In this document: piece after piece, positions 1-10,490 of the stretch
How the letters are laid out: every line of letters begins with the position of its first letter
Numbering within the stretch: position 1 is the first letter of the stretch
Assembly: GCA_021648225.1 (NCBI GenBank)
Contig: JAKITE010000002.1
Location: forward strand, 9,516 to 73,515
Origin: Paracoccaceae bacterium
GTDB taxonomy: Bacteria; Pseudomonadota; Alphaproteobacteria; Rhodobacterales; Rhodobacteraceae
DNA length: 64,000 nt
Direction of reading: 5' to 3'
Notes under the pieces: model-generated
Databases searched by the model: none
Told to the model about the DNA's origin: nothing
What the model saw: the letters and a program-made list of their open reading frames with translations, nothing else
Translations under genes and position numbers: made by a program

Positions 1-525
1 GAAACACCGGCAGTTCAGGAAAAGCCGAAACCAAAGCGCAGATCACGCGCCAAGGCCAAAGCACCTGTTGAAGAGGCCGTTGTTGAAGCTGTTGAAGAAA
101 TGGCCGTTGAAACGGTTACAGAAACAGCCGAACCCGCAGCAGAAAAGCCCAAGCGCAAGCCGCGCACCCGCGCCAAAGCGCCGGCAGCGGTTGAAGAGGC
201 TAGTGAAACAACGGAAGCCGCGCCGGAAAAGCCCAAGCGCAAATCCCGGGCCAAAGCAAAACCACCGGTTGACGAAACGGTTGAGGCACCAGCCAAGCCA
301 AAGCGCAAATCACGGGCCAAAACCAAGGCACCAGCCGCTGATGATGCTGCGGCCACCGATGTTGATGCACCGGCGGAAAAGCCCAAGCGCAAGCCGCGCA
401 CCAAAGCAAAGGCAGCGGTTGCTAAACCCCCCGCGCCAGAAGCCCCTGCTCCGGTAGCAAAACCCAAACGCAAGGCGCGCATTACTCAAAAAGCACCGGT
501 AGCGGCGGCAACTGACGAAGAATAA
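1..525 (+). CDS. C-terminal part of a Lys/Pro/Ala-rich repeat protein (5' end outside window)
   Basis: The frame is open from base 1 to a TAA at 523-525, so only the last 174 residues are visible. They form about six imperfect units of 23-28 residues. Each starts with a basic KPKRK-type core followed by RAKAKAP and then an acidic/Ala stretch. There is no folded domain, membrane segment or cysteine in this part. Such tails are known on nucleic-acid-binding proteins (histone-H1-like proteins, some topoisomerases, DEAD-box helicases, RNase E), so RNA or DNA binding is a reasonable inference, but the identity depends on the unseen N-terminus. It ends 71 bases before ppk2 on the same strand, with a hairpin in between. 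The ATG at 100 is an internal Met, not a convincing start. Confidence 0.6.
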   Translation, partial: ETPAVQEKPKPKRRSRAKAKAPVEEAVVEAVEEMAVETVTETAEPAAEKPKRKPRTRAKAPAAVEEASETTEAAPEKPKRKSRAKAKPPVDETVEAPAKPKRKSRAKTKAPAADDAAATDVDAPAEKPKRKPRTKAKAAVAKPPAPEAPAPVAKPKRKARITQKAPVAAATDEE

Positions 526-543
526 ATTCGACGTATCGTTGAA

Positions 544-582
544 AATGGAGTAGGTTCTGCGTTACACCGCAACCTCTCCATT
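544..582 (+). promoter_or_regulatory. Stem-loop in the ppk2 leader
   Basis: Bases 544-550 (AATGGAG) pair with 576-582 (CTCCATT), 52-56 (AGGTT) with 71-75 (AACCT) and GCG 559-561 with CGC 568-570. This gives a 15-bp stem with two small bulges and a 6-nt loop. It ends 14 nt before the ppk2 ATG, next to the GGAAAC ribosome-binding region. There is no T-run, so it may be a processing or stability element, a leader structure of ppk2, or a Rho-assisted end for the upstream gene. Confidence 0.5.
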
Positions 583-596
583 GGAAACGAACAAGA

Positions 597-1418
597 ATGT
601 CGAACAAGAAAGTAACCGCCAAAACCCCTGACCGCAAAATTGCCAACTCGACCTATGAGGCAGAGCTGGAACGCCTTCAGGTTGAACTTGTCAAAATGCA
701 GGAATGGATAAAAACCCAAGGATTAAAGGTTGTGGTGATCTTTGAAGGGCGCGATGCGGCGGGCAAAGGCGGCACCATCAAACGCATTACCGAGCCGCTA
801 AACCCGCGCATTTGCCGCGTGGTTGCCCTGCCCGCCCCGACGGAGCGCGAGACAACCCAATGGTATTTTCAGCGTTACGTTGCGCACCTGCCATCTGCCG
901 GTGAAATGGTGATTTTGGACCGGTCATGGTATAATCGCGGCGGTGTTGAACGGGTGATGGGGTTCTGCACAGATGAGGAACATCAGGATTTTCTACGTTC
1001 TTGCCCCGAATTTGAACGCATGTTGGTGCGTTCCGGTATCAAAGTCATTAAATACTGGTTTTCTGTCAGCGACGAGGAACAGGAGCGCCGGTTCCAGAAA
1101 CGTCTGAAAACTCCGACAAAACGCTGGAAATTGTCACCCATGGACCTTGAATCGCGCAAACGCAGTGTCGATTATTCCAAAGCCAAGGACATCATGTTTG
1201 CGCATACGGATATCAAACAATCACCGTGGTTTGTGGTGCGTTCCGACGTGAAAAAACACGCGCGCATTAACTGTATCACCCACCTGCTTGGCCAAATCCC
1301 GTATGAGGACATCACCCCCGAGGAAATTGTGCTAGAGGAACGGCCGCCCCAACAAGGCTATGTTCGCCCGCCGATGGACGACCAAACCTTTGTTGAGGAA
1401 ACCCACCTAACGCTTTAA
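597..1418 (+). CDS. ppk2: Polyphosphate kinase 2
   Basis: 273 residues, full length for the PPK2 family. The enzymes move phosphate between polyphosphate and nucleoside di- or triphosphates in the cytoplasm. Walker A is GRDAAGKGGT at about 51-60 and the Walker B / lid motif DRSWYNRGG is at about 108-116. The KPxxxRWKLSPMD region near 180 is also typical. The ATG at 597 follows a weak GGAAACGAACAAG ribosome site. The stop overlaps that of the convergent rnj gene by 4 bases, leaving no room for a terminator. The preference for ADP or GDP (class I) cannot be read safely from the sequence. Confidence 0.93.
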   Translation: MSNKKVTAKTPDRKIANSTYEAELERLQVELVKMQEWIKTQGLKVVVIFEGRDAAGKGGTIKRITEPLNPRICRVVALPAPTERETTQWYFQRYVAHLPSAGEMVILDRSWYNRGGVERVMGFCTDEEHQDFLRSCPEFERMLVRSGIKVIKYWFSVSDEEQERRFQKRLKTPTKRWKLSPMDLESRKRSVDYSKAKDIMFAHTDIKQSPWFVVRSDVKKHARINCITHLLGQIPYEDITPEEIVLEERPPQQGYVRPPMDDQTFVEETHLTL

Positions 1419-3082
1419 TCAATCATTCGATTAATCAACACCGTGCAAACCGGCTTTTTACCAATCGCGGTTTTACAAACGCGATTGGTGGCCCGAGCCA
1501 CAATCATTTCGACCGCCTCGTCGTCATTCAACGCTCCGCGTTTGGCTTTGCGAAGGTCATTCTCAATGGCTTCTTCCAGCAATCCATCCAGACCGTTGGC
1601 TGCATTTTTCACATCGGGCAGCCCATGGCCCTCGGCCCAGACCCCGTCAATAAGGCCCTGATCATCGTCAATCATCAGGCTAACCACCACATGGCCGCGC
1701 ATGGCGAATTGCAAGCGTTGGCGCACTATGCCATCCAGCGCGCCGATCAAAACCGTGCCATCCAGATACAACCGGCCGGTGTCGATATTTCCAACTGTTT
1801 TGGCGTTATTTGTAATATCAACCATCACCCCGTTAGGCGCGATCACGGCTTTGCGGCCATTGCCCTCGGACAGGATCACATGTTCGCGCAGATGCCGGTA
1901 TTCGCCATGCATCGGAATTACCAGATCAGGGTTTAACAGGCGTTGCAGTTCCAGCAAATCAGGCCGGTTGGCGTGGCCTGATACATGGTAACGGTCATCG
2001 CCCGAAACCACGTTGACGCCTTTTTGGGCAAACAGGTTATGAATACGGCCAACGCCGATTTCATTGCCCGGAATGGTTTTTGAGGAAAACAGAAACGTAT
2101 CGCCGTCTTTCATTTCCAAGCCACGGTATTTGCCCTGCGCCAGTTGCGCGCTGGCGGCGCGGCGTTCGCCTTGTGACCCTGTTGCCAGCACCATCAATTG
2201 ATTGCGCGGAATGTCTTTGGAATCTTCCAGATCCACAATCGGCGGGAAATCTGTCAGCACACCGGTGCTTTGACCGGTATTGATCATGGTGCTCATGGCG
2301 CGGCCCACAACCACAACCGAGCGCCCCGCATCGACAGCCGCCTGTGCCAGCGTTTTCAGCCGCGCAACATTGCTGCCAAATGTGGTGGCAACCACCATGC
2401 CGGTGGCCTCGCGCATCATTTCGGTGATGGCTGGCGGCAGGCTGGATTCAGACCGGCCCGGTTCGGGCGAAAACACATTGGTGCTATCACATACAAATGC
2501 CGTGATGCCGTTTTTGGCGATATCCTGCATCAATTTTGCATCAAATGCTTCGCCGACCACGGGGTTGGTATCAATTTTGAAATCACCGGAATGGAATATG
2601 CGACCTGCCGGTGTGTCGATCACCAGCGCCGATGCCTCGGGGATCGAATGGGATATTGGCACAAAGCCGACCTTAAACGGGCCGACCTCAACCGTTTCGG
2701 GCCACATGGGCGTTTCACGCACCATTTCAGGGTCTTGTCCGGCGCGTTCCATTTTGTTGCGCGCAATCGCGGCGGTAAACGCGCGACAATAGATGGGAGC
2801 CTGCAAACGCGGGAACAAATGCCCCAAAGCGCCGATATGGTCTTCGTGGGCGTGGGTGATGAAAATCCCCTCCAGCCGGTCTGCGCGATCGGTAATATAG
2901 GCGGGGTCTGCCATAATCAGGTCAACGCCGGGGCTGCTTTCCATATCGGGAAAGGCCACGCCTACGTCTACCAGTATAAATTTTTCGTTGTTTTTAGGGC
3001 CATAGCCATAAAGATACATGTTCATGCCAATCTCGCCTGCGCCACCAAGGGGCAGGTAAATCAACCGGTTATTCTTAGTCAT
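1415..3082 (-). CDS. rnj: Ribonuclease J
   Basis: 555 residues, matching RNase J: a metallo-beta-lactamase/beta-CASP exo- and endoribonuclease for mRNA decay and rRNA maturation. The zinc-binding HAHEDHIG motif is at about 77-84 and HSGDFK at about 164-169. The beta-CASP part includes the GSNVAR and TGSQGE segments. The C-terminal HGEYRHLREH stretch and the domain after it are intact. It is the last gene of the long minus-strand operon. Its start overlaps the coaX stop by 8 bases, so it is probably translationally coupled. The order birA-coaX-rnj after the nuo genes is characteristic of Rhodobacterales. Confidence 0.95.
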   Translation of the reverse strand: MTKNNRLIYLPLGGAGEIGMNMYLYGYGPKNNEKFILVDVGVAFPDMESSPGVDLIMADPAYITDRADRLEGIFITHAHEDHIGALGHLFPRLQAPIYCRAFTAAIARNKMERAGQDPEMVRETPMWPETVEVGPFKVGFVPISHSIPEASALVIDTPAGRIFHSGDFKIDTNPVVGEAFDAKLMQDIAKNGITAFVCDSTNVFSPEPGRSESSLPPAITEMMREATGMVVATTFGSNVARLKTLAQAAVDAGRSVVVVGRAMSTMINTGQSTGVLTDFPPIVDLEDSKDIPRNQLMVLATGSQGERRAASAQLAQGKYRGLEMKDGDTFLFSSKTIPGNEIGVGRIHNLFAQKGVNVVSGDDRYHVSGHANRPDLLELQRLLNPDLVIPMHGEYRHLREHVILSEGNGRKAVIAPNGVMVDITNNAKTVGNIDTGRLYLDGTVLIGALDGIVRQRLQFAMRGHVVVSLMIDDDQGLIDGVWAEGHGLPDVKNAANGLDGLLEEAIENDLRKAKRGALNDDEAVEMIVARATNRVCKTAIGKKPVCTVLINRMID

Positions 3083-3854
3083 TCATTTTCTTTCTGTTCA
3101 GTGCCGCAATCAACACCAGACCATGCACGGTCAAATCCGTGTCCAGATGGTCAAATATATCGGTGCCTTGCGCAAATAAGGGTGAGAGGCCGCCAGTGCC
3201 GATGATTTTCATCGCTTGCCCGCGTTCCTCTGCGATACGTTTACATATGCCTTCAATGAGGCCAATGTAACCCCAATAGATGCCTGATTGCATACAAGCA
3301 TAGGTATTTGTGCCAACCACGCTATCGGGCTGGGTCACATCGATATGGGGCAATGCGGCAGCGGCGTGATGGAACGCCTCAAGGCTGATATTAACCCCGG
3401 GGCTGATCACACCACCCACATAGGCACCATCATGATCCGCCACATCAAAGGTCGTGGCGGTGCCAAAATCAACAATAATCAGGTTGCCGCCATAACGATC
3501 AAACCCTGCCACACAATTAACCAGCCGGTCAGGGCCAACCCCTGCATGCGGGTCCACGCGCGGGGCTGGGCCGATGTCAATTTCCGGTTTGCCAACCACC
3601 ATCGGGCGGCAGCCAAAATAACGGTCACACAGCACCCGCAGGTTATAAACCACACGCGGCACGGTCGATGAGATGATAACCCGATTGATTTTTCCGGTAA
3701 TGCCCGCATGGTTCATCAGGTGTTTCAGCCAGACAAAATATTCATCCGCCGTGCGCGCATGGTCTGTGCTGCAACGGAAATCTCCGACAAAGTTATCGCC
3801 ATCATGCACTGCAAAAACCGCGTTGGTATTGCCCACATCAATTGCCAGTAACAT
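3075..3854 (-). CDS. coaX: Type III pantothenate kinase
   Basis: 259 residues, the usual length. It phosphorylates pantothenate, the first committed step of coenzyme A synthesis. The N-terminal DVGNT phosphate-binding motif (about 6-10), GPDR (107-110) and DFGTATT (129-135) mark the acetate/sugar kinase-fold type III enzyme, which is feedback-resistant and differs from CoaA. It starts 11 bases after birA and overlaps rnj by 8 bases, so the three are co-transcribed. No other CoA gene is nearby. Confidence 0.95.
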   Translation of the reverse strand: MLLAIDVGNTNAVFAVHDGDNFVGDFRCSTDHARTADEYFVWLKHLMNHAGITGKINRVIISSTVPRVVYNLRVLCDRYFGCRPMVVGKPEIDIGPAPRVDPHAGVGPDRLVNCVAGFDRYGGNLIIVDFGTATTFDVADHDGAYVGGVISPGVNISLEAFHHAAAALPHIDVTQPDSVVGTNTYACMQSGIYWGYIGLIEGICKRIAEERGQAMKIIGTGGLSPLFAQGTDIFDHLDTDLTVHGLVLIAALNRKKMND

Positions 3855-3865
3855 TTTGCTTCCTT

Positions 3866-4588
3866 TCAGAAAAACACATCGGCTGCGGGCAGCACCAGCC
3901 GCCCTTTGGCTGTCATAAGCACAAGCGCGCCGGTTTCGTCAATGGTTTCGAATGTGCCGGTCTCGACACGGTTTGGTAGGCGGGCATAGATAACCTCTCC
4001 CAATTTTGCAGCATTGTCCAGCCAGGCGCGGCGGATCGGATCAAAGCCAAAATCGCGCATTTGCTGCTCAAAGCGCTCAAAACCGGTTGCCAGAGCTGCC
4101 AAAAAATCCAACGCGCTGACATGACTGCCAATCACGTTGCTTAGCGCAATTGGCGGCAGCGCATTTGGTTCCAGCTTTTTAATATCCGGTGCTTTGGCAA
4201 GATTAACCCCAATGCCGATAATGATTGCGCCCGACGCGCTGGCCAGCAAAATTCCGGCGATTTTCTGCCCCTTGACCAGCACATCATTGGGCCATTTCAG
4301 GGTAATATCCGTGGCGCCAAAGCTTTCCAGTGTATCTTGCAAAGCCAGTGCCGCCACAAAAGACCGCTGCGCCAGTGCTTGCATATCATCCGATGAGTGC
4401 ATCAACAGGCTGGCGGCAAAATTGCCTTTGGGCATTTCCCAAACCTTGCCGCGCCGTCCGGTTCCGGCGGTTTGTTTATGGGTTAATATCCACTGATCAC
4501 CGGTATTTATACGCCGTGCGGCTTCCAGATTGGTGCTGTCAACAGTTTCCAGAATGACCCGCCCCAGATGTGCGGGCCAATCGGGCAT
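3866..4588 (-). CDS. birA: Biotin--[acetyl-CoA-carboxylase] ligase
   Basis: 240 residues: the catalytic and C-terminal domains only, without the N-terminal helix-turn-helix of the E. coli bifunctional repressor. It attaches biotin to carrier proteins such as AccB through biotinyl-AMP. The biotin/ATP loop GTGRRGKVW lies at about 42-50 and KWPNDV at about 98-103. The short C-terminal SH3-like part (GTFETIDETGALVL) is present. Its ATG shares one base with the nuoN stop (TAATG), so translation is probably coupled to complex I genes. Confidence 0.93.
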   Translation of the reverse strand: MPDWPAHLGRVILETVDSTNLEAARRINTGDQWILTHKQTAGTGRRGKVWEMPKGNFAASLLMHSSDDMQALAQRSFVAALALQDTLESFGATDITLKWPNDVLVKGQKIAGILLASASGAIIIGIGVNLAKAPDIKKLEPNALPPIALSNVIGSHVSALDFLAALATGFERFEQQMRDFGFDPIRRAWLDNAAKLGEVIYARLPNRVETGTFETIDETGALVLMTAKGRLVLPAADVFF

Positions 4589-6030
4589 TAGTTTAACAGG
4601 CTGGTTGCGGCTGCCAGTGCCATGCCCTCAACCCCGAACATATTGACGATGCCAAACACCATTGCGCCCGCAGATGCGGCCAGAAATACCATGTGCAGCA
4701 GTGGCATTTTGCCATCCAGCACTTCGGTTTCCTCCCCAAAATACATGATGTAAATGATACGCAGATAATAAAACGCCGCAATCACCGAGGCCATCACGCC
4801 GGCAATCGCCAGCCATGCCAGATCGGCCTGAATGGCCGCATTCAGCACATAGAATTTACCAAAAAAGCCAACCAGCGGCGGCAGGCCCATCAGGCTGAAC
4901 ATCAACAGTGTAAGCGCCAATGCCTGCCCCGGTGCGCGTTTTGAAAACATGCCAAGCGCGTTGATGTCGGTTACAGGCCGACCGTCGCGCTCCATATTCA
5001 AAATGAATGCGAACACACCAATATTGGTGACAACATAGATCACCATATAGATCAGCATATTGGTCACGCCCAGTTGCGTGCCCGCTGCCAGCCCCATCAG
5101 CGCAAAGCCCATATGGCCAATGGAAGAATAAGCCATCAGACGTTTGATATTGCGCTGGCCAATCGCGGCGATTGAGCCGACAAACATCGACAATAGTGCA
5201 ATAAAGGCAATGATCTGCTGCCAATCGGCAACCGCATAGCCAAAAGCATCAAACAACACCCGCGCAAACATCGCCATGGCGGCAACCTTTGGCGCAGTGG
5301 CAAAAAACAGGGTAACCGGCGTTGGCGAGCCTTCATAAACATCAGGTGTCCACATATGAAACGGCGCGGCGGATACCTTGAATGCCAGCCCTGTTGACAT
5401 AAACACAAGGCCAAACAACACACCCAGCGACATGCCCTCAGCCGAAATTACCGCTGTGATGGATGTAAATTCAGTAGCACCGGTATAGCCGTAAACCAGC
5501 GACATACCATATAGCAACATACCCGAGGAAAGCGCGCCCAGCACAAAATATTTCAGCCCGGCCTCGGATGATTTCAGCGAGTCGCGGTTGAAAGATGCAA
5601 TCACATAAAGCGCCAGCGATTGTAATTCCAACCCCATATAAAGCGACATCAGGTTGCCAGCCGATACCATCATCATCATGCCAACCATGGCCAGGGAGAT
5701 CAGCACCGGAAATTCGAATTTCATCAGGTTTTTGGCAACCAGAAAATTACGTGCCAAAATCAGCATTGCCGCGCCGGACCACAGCATCAAAACCTTGGCA
5801 AACCGCGCAAACGGGTCATCGACAAACATACCGTGAAATGCGGTGTTTGTATCGGCACCGGCAAAGCCGATCCAGAAACCAAGGCCGACAAAAACCAGCG
5901 CGGTTGCCCATAAGACACCTTCGCCCTTTTCGGTTTTGTTAAAGACGCCAAACATCAGCGCCGCCATGGCAAAACCAACCAGAATTAGTTCTGGCAGGAT
6001 AACATTTATGTCGTTGCTTAACATGTTCAT
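4588..6030 (-). CDS. nuoN: NADH-quinone oxidoreductase subunit N
   Basis: 480 residues, an antiporter-like membrane subunit of complex I. It is almost wholly hydrophobic with about 14 predicted membrane helices. The conserved Lys/Glu-bearing stretches of the Mrp-type fold (GLELQSLALYVIAS; AYSSIGHMGFALMG) are visible. It forms one of the proton channels of the inner-membrane arm. It lies 6 bases after nuoM and shares the last base of its stop with the birA start. Confidence 0.96.
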   Translation of the reverse strand: MNMLSNDINVILPELILVGFAMAALMFGVFNKTEKGEGVLWATALVFVGLGFWIGFAGADTNTAFHGMFVDDPFARFAKVLMLWSGAAMLILARNFLVAKNLMKFEFPVLISLAMVGMMMMVSAGNLMSLYMGLELQSLALYVIASFNRDSLKSSEAGLKYFVLGALSSGMLLYGMSLVYGYTGATEFTSITAVISAEGMSLGVLFGLVFMSTGLAFKVSAAPFHMWTPDVYEGSPTPVTLFFATAPKVAAMAMFARVLFDAFGYAVADWQQIIAFIALLSMFVGSIAAIGQRNIKRLMAYSSIGHMGFALMGLAAGTQLGVTNMLIYMVIYVVTNIGVFAFILNMERDGRPVTDINALGMFSKRAPGQALALTLLMFSLMGLPPLVGFFGKFYVLNAAIQADLAWLAIAGVMASVIAAFYYLRIIYIMYFGEETEVLDGKMPLLHMVFLAASAGAMVFGIVNMFGVEGMALAAATSLLN

Positions 6031-6036
6031 ATCACC

Positions 6037-7581
6037 CTAATGCCCAGTTGCAGCCGGCACAGCATCCATCAGATGTGCCGTTGCCATATTGAAATTTTCC
6101 ACCAAAACGTCCACTGACGGCCCGATAATATCCAGCAACAATCCGGGCGCGACACCCAGCAGAATTGTTGCGACCACCAAGGGCGCAATCAGCCATTTTT
6201 CGCGCAGGTCCATATCTTTGATGGATTTCAGGCTTTCTTTGATCAGATCGCCAAACACCACACGGCGATACAGCCAAAGCGCATAGCCCGCCGAAAGGAT
6301 CACGCCCAATGTTGCCCCCGCAGCCACCCATGTATTGGCCTGAAACGCGCCTGCCAAGGTCAGGAATTCACCGATAAAGCCCGACGTGCCCGGCAAGCCG
6401 ACATTGCCCATGGTAAACAGCATAAACACCATCGCATAGACCGGCATGCGCACCACAAGCCCGCCATAAGCGTCAATTTCCCTTGTGTGCATGCGTTCAT
6501 AAATGGTGCCGACCAACAGGAACAGCGCACCGGAAATAAAGCCGTGGCTGATCATCTGGAAAATCGCGCCATCAAGCCCCTGTTTGTTAAAGGTAAATAT
6601 CCCCATGGTCACAAAACCCATATGCGCCACGGATGAATAGGCGATCAGCTTTTTCATATCGGTCTGCATCAGCGCAATTAGCGAGGTAATGATAATTGCC
6701 GCCACCGAAAGGAAAAACACAAAATCCTGCATGACAAAGCTGGCCACCGGAAACATCGGCAAGCTAAAGCGCAAAAACCCGTAACCACCCATTTTCAGCA
6801 AGATCGCCGCCAGCACCATCGACCCCGCGGTCGGGGCCTGCACATGGGCATCGGGCAGCCAGGTATGCACCGGCCACATCGGCATTTTAACCGCAAAGCT
6901 TGCGAAAAATGCCAGCCACATCAGGGTTTGCGCGCCGCCAATGATCTGCCAGCCCAGTATTGAAATGGTGCCGGAATTAAACTGATGGGTCAGCAAGGTT
7001 GGAATATCGGTGGTGCCTGCCTCCATCCACATGGCGATCATGGCGATCAGCATCAAAACCGAGCCAAACAGCGTATAGAGGAAGAATTTGAACGAGGCAT
7101 AAACCCGTTCCTTGCCACCCCAAATGCCGATAATCAGGAACATCGGAATCAGGCCTGCCTCAAAAAATACATAGAACAGGAACAGATCAAGCGATACAAA
7201 AACCCCGATCATCAGGGTTTCCAGAATAAGGAACGCAATCATATATTCCTTAACCCGATGCTCGACCTTCCAGCTGGCGCCGATCACAATCGGCATCAAC
7301 AGGGTGGTCAGCATTACAAACAGAATCGAAATCCCGTCAACGCCCATTTTATAGGTTAAGCCGCCAATCCAACTGGCTTCTTCAACCATCTGGAAATCGG
7401 TATTTTCAGGGTCAAACTGAAACAGAATGCTAAGCGAGGCCAGAAAAGTCACAACCGTAACCGCCAGCGCCACGCGTTTGGCATTTAGCACTGCAACCGC
7501 ATCATCGCCGCGCAAAAACACCAGTAACACCGCCGCGCCAATCATGGGCAGAAAGGTAACAAGGGAAAGAAGATTATCCAT
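6037..7581 (-). CDS. nuoM: NADH-quinone oxidoreductase subunit M
   Basis: 514 residues, the middle antiporter-like proton-pumping subunit of complex I. Family signatures include [20 protein letters not shown], with its conserved Glu, the [16 protein letters not shown] loop, and [14 protein letters not shown]. It begins directly beside the nuoL stop with no spacer (start 7581, nuoL ends 7582) and ends 6 bases before nuoN. It is intact over its whole length. Confidence 0.97.
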   Translation of the reverse strand: MDNLLSLVTFLPMIGAAVLLVFLRGDDAVAVLNAKRVALAVTVVTFLASLSILFQFDPENTDFQMVEEASWIGGLTYKMGVDGISILFVMLTTLLMPIVIGASWKVEHRVKEYMIAFLILETLMIGVFVSLDLFLFYVFFEAGLIPMFLIIGIWGGKERVYASFKFFLYTLFGSVLMLIAMIAMWMEAGTTDIPTLLTHQFNSGTISILGWQIIGGAQTLMWLAFFASFAVKMPMWPVHTWLPDAHVQAPTAGSMVLAAILLKMGGYGFLRFSLPMFPVASFVMQDFVFFLSVAAIIITSLIALMQTDMKKLIAYSSVAHMGFVTMGIFTFNKQGLDGAIFQMISHGFISGALFLLVGTIYERMHTREIDAYGGLVVRMPVYAMVFMLFTMGNVGLPGTSGFIGEFLTLAGAFQANTWVAAGATLGVILSAGYALWLYRRVVFGDLIKESLKSIKDMDLREKWLIAPLVVATILLGVAPGLLLDIIGPSVDVLVENFNMATAHLMDAVPAATGH

Positions 7582-9552
7582 TTATTGCGCCCCTCGGGTA
7601 AACACAAACCACGTTATTATTGCACCAACCCCGATGATCATCGCGAAAGCATAGGTAAACACGTATCCCGACTGCCAACGATTGGCCAGCCGCGTCAGCC
7701 ACGGAATAATCCCCATAGCCAAACCATTCAAAGCCCCGTCAATCACCACGCCATCAACTTTTTTCCAAAGAAAAGTGCCAAGACGTTTGGACGGATTAAC
7801 AATCACCAGATCGATCAGTTCGTCGAAATACCATTTATTGAGCAGAAATTGATAAAGCCCGGGGTTGCGCTTGGCCAAAGCTTTGGGCGCTTCGGGATTG
7901 CGGATATAGAAATAATACGCAGCCAAAAAGCCGGATAGCATGGCGACAAACGGCGATACCTTGACCCATTTTGGCACATAATGCGCATCATGAATAACGG
8001 TATTGGTTTCATGATTGACATAAACCGCCTCGCCAAACCATGCGGTCACGTTGTCGCCAAAAAATTCCGGATACCAGAGCATACCGGCAAACGCAGACCC
8101 GACCGCCAGCACCAGCAAAGGGATCAGCATGACAAGCGGGCTTTCATGGGCGTGATCATGGGTGTGCTTATCACCCCTCGGGTCGCCATAAAATGTCATA
8201 AACATCAACCGCCAGCTATAAAAACTGGTCATCGCCGCTGAAAACACCAGCATATAAAACGCATAGCTGCCCGCTGCGGTGCCCGCCGCAAATGTGGTCT
8301 CGATAATTGCATCCTTGGAAAGGAACCCTGCAAAACCAATGGTGGTTAGCGGAATGCCAACGCCGGTGATGGCCAGAGTGCCGATCATCATCGCCCAAAA
8401 TGTTTTGGGGATTTTATGACGCAAACCGCCGTAATTACGCATATCCTGTTCGTGATGCATGGCGGTAATCACCGAACCGGCCCCGAGAAACAACATCGCC
8501 TTGAAAAACGCATGGGTGAATAGATGGAATATCGCCACCTGATAGGCACCAACACCGGCAGCGGCAAACATATAGCCAAGCTGCGACATGGTTGAATAGG
8601 CAATCACCCGTTTGATATCGTTTTGAACCAGCCCGATTGTGGCCGCCACAAAGGCCGTGGTTGCGCCAACATAGGTCACAAAAGCCAGCGTTCCGGGGGC
8701 ATATTCAAACACCGGCGACATGCGCACCACAAGGAAAACCCCTGCGGTAACCATCGTGGCCGCATGGATCAGCGCCGAAACAGGGGTCGGGCCTTCCATC
8801 GCGTCGGGCAGCCATGTGTGCAGAAACAACTGCGCCGATTTACCCATCGCACCAATAAACAGCAACAATGTCAGAATGCCGGCCGCATTCATGGTCATGC
8901 CCAGAAATTCCATTTTAACCTGTGACAGTTCATGTCCGGCGGCAAAAATATCATCAAAATTGATACTATCGGTCATCAGGAACAAGCCGAATATACCCAG
9001 AGCAAAACCAAAATCACCAACCCGATTGACAATAAATGCCTTCATCGCGGCGGCATTGGCCGAGGGTTTGCGGTAATAAAACCCGATCAAAAGATACGAG
9101 GCAACGCCCACGCCTTCCCAGCCAAAAAACATTTGCAGCAGGTTGTCAGAGGTCACCAGCATCAGCATCGAGAAGGTGAAAAACGACAGATACGCAAAGA
9201 AACGCGGCTCATAGCTTTCGCCTTTGCGCCATTGCGGATCGTCTTTCATATAACCAATCGAATACAGATGCACGAGCGCGGAAACCGTGGTCACCACCAC
9301 CAGCATTATTTGCGTCAGACGGTCCATGCGGATCGCCCAGTCAACGCTTAACGAACCGCTTTCCAGCCAGCGCATAATGGTGATGGTTTCAGCCACATCA
9401 TATTGACCGAAAAACACGATCCACGACAAAAATGCCGCCAGAAACAACAGCCCCGTAGAGACAAACTTGGCGTTTTGCTCGCCAATGATACGCCAGCCAA
9501 AACCGGCAATAAGCGCGCCAACCAGCGGAGCAAAGAGGATAATTACCGGCAT
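7582..9552 (-). CDS. nuoL: NADH-quinone oxidoreductase subunit L
   Basis: 656 residues, the distal antiporter-like subunit of complex I with the long lateral helix at its C-terminus. [19 protein letters not shown], the [24 protein letters not shown] loop and [12 protein letters not shown] are diagnostic. A histidine-rich cytoplasm/periplasm loop ([10 protein letters not shown], near 480) lies before the last third, as in other alphaproteobacterial NuoL proteins. It follows nuoK by 3 bases. Confidence 0.97.
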   Translation of the reverse strand: MPVIILFAPLVGALIAGFGWRIIGEQNAKFVSTGLLFLAAFLSWIVFFGQYDVAETITIMRWLESGSLSVDWAIRMDRLTQIMLVVVTTVSALVHLYSIGYMKDDPQWRKGESYEPRFFAYLSFFTFSMLMLVTSDNLLQMFFGWEGVGVASYLLIGFYYRKPSANAAAMKAFIVNRVGDFGFALGIFGLFLMTDSINFDDIFAAGHELSQVKMEFLGMTMNAAGILTLLLFIGAMGKSAQLFLHTWLPDAMEGPTPVSALIHAATMVTAGVFLVVRMSPVFEYAPGTLAFVTYVGATTAFVAATIGLVQNDIKRVIAYSTMSQLGYMFAAAGVGAYQVAIFHLFTHAFFKAMLFLGAGSVITAMHHEQDMRNYGGLRHKIPKTFWAMMIGTLAITGVGIPLTTIGFAGFLSKDAIIETTFAAGTAAGSYAFYMLVFSAAMTSFYSWRLMFMTFYGDPRGDKHTHDHAHESPLVMLIPLLVLAVGSAFAGMLWYPEFFGDNVTAWFGEAVYVNHETNTVIHDAHYVPKWVKVSPFVAMLSGFLAAYYFYIRNPEAPKALAKRNPGLYQFLLNKWYFDELIDLVIVNPSKRLGTFLWKKVDGVVIDGALNGLAMGIIPWLTRLANRWQSGYVFTYAFAMIIGVGAIITWFVFTRGAQ

Positions 9553-9555
9553 GAT

Positions 9556-9864
9556 TTACCCCTTCATCACGTTAACGTCTTCGACGTCAATCGTGCCACG
9601 GTTTCGGAAGAATACAACAAGAATGGCCAAGCCAATCGCAGCCTCGGCGGCAGCGACGGTCAGGATAAACAGCGTAAATATCTGCCCGACCAAATCGCCA
9701 AGATGCACGGAAAAAGCCACCATATTGATATTGACCGCCAGCAGCATCAGCTCGATCGACATCAAAATGACAATGATGTTTTTACGGTTCAGGAATATGC
9801 CGAATATGCCGATCACAAACAGGATCGCGGCAACGGTTAGGTAATGTTCAAGTCCGATACTCAT
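9556..9864 (-). CDS. nuoK: NADH-quinone oxidoreductase subunit K
   Basis: 102 residues, the standard length for this three-helix complex I subunit. The two buried acidic positions of the family are present: Glu in SIELML (about 37) and Glu in [10 protein letters not shown] (about 71). They belong to the proton path along the membrane arm. It overlaps the nuoJ stop by 4 bases (ATGA), which implies translational coupling. Confidence 0.97.
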   Translation of the reverse strand: MSIGLEHYLTVAAILFVIGIFGIFLNRKNIIVILMSIELMLLAVNINMVAFSVHLGDLVGQIFTLFILTVAAAEAAIGLAILVVFFRNRGTIDVEDVNVMKG

Positions 9865-10475
9865 ATGCCCTGCCCCGGTTTTACGTCGACCATCTCGACG
9901 GCTTTGTCTGCGTCGCGGTAAATCTGTTCCACAATATCCTGGCGTTTGATATCCGGGCGGTGGCGCATGGTCAGCACAATTGCGCCAATCATTGCCACCA
10001 GCAGGATCAGACCGGAGGCCTGAAACAGATATACATATCGGGTATAAATCAGCTGCCCCAACGCCACGGTATTTTCAACATCCACAGGCAAAGGCGCCAC
10101 AGCCGCGCGCATATCAGGCGCCAGCCCAGCCGTGGACCAAGCCCCGACAACTAAAACCAATTCAACCAGTAAAATAAGGCCCAGCAACGTGCCGATGCGG
10201 GCATATTTTGACATGCCGGATTTTAGCGCCGCGAAATCCACATCCATCATCATCACCACAAACAGGAACAGCACCATCACCGCGCCCACATATACAATCA
10301 CCAACAACATGGCGATAAATTCGGCCCCCATCAGCACAAACAGCCCTGCCGCGCTGAAAAATGTCAGGATCAACCATAAAACAGCATGCACAGGGTTGCG
10401 CGACAGGGTGACCATAAGGCCAGCCGCCACTGCCACACCGGCAAACAAGTAAAAAGCGAGGGTCGCTATGACCAT
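9861..10475 (-). CDS. nuoJ: NADH-quinone oxidoreductase subunit J
   Basis: 204 residues, a five-helix membrane subunit. The conserved [25 protein letters not shown] stretch (helix 3 with its pi-bulge region) is intact. This helix rotates during turnover in known complex I structures. The C-terminal tail is hydrophilic. It sits 15 bases after nuoI and overlaps nuoK by 4 bases. Confidence 0.96.
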   Translation of the reverse strand: MVIATLAFYLFAGVAVAAGLMVTLSRNPVHAVLWLILTFFSAAGLFVLMGAEFIAMLLVIVYVGAVMVLFLFVVMMMDVDFAALKSGMSKYARIGTLLGLILLVELVLVVGAWSTAGLAPDMRAAVAPLPVDVENTVALGQLIYTRYVYLFQASGLILLVAMIGAIVLTMRHRPDIKRQDIVEQIYRDADKAVEMVDVKPGQGI

Positions 10476-10490
10476 TTGTCTATCCTTTTC

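Noticed and set aside
2198..3205. Long plus-strand ORF opposite rnj (335 codons)
   Set aside because: Antisense to a complete RNase J gene; its product is rich in His, Arg and Cys without domain or ribosome site, as expected of a mirror frame.
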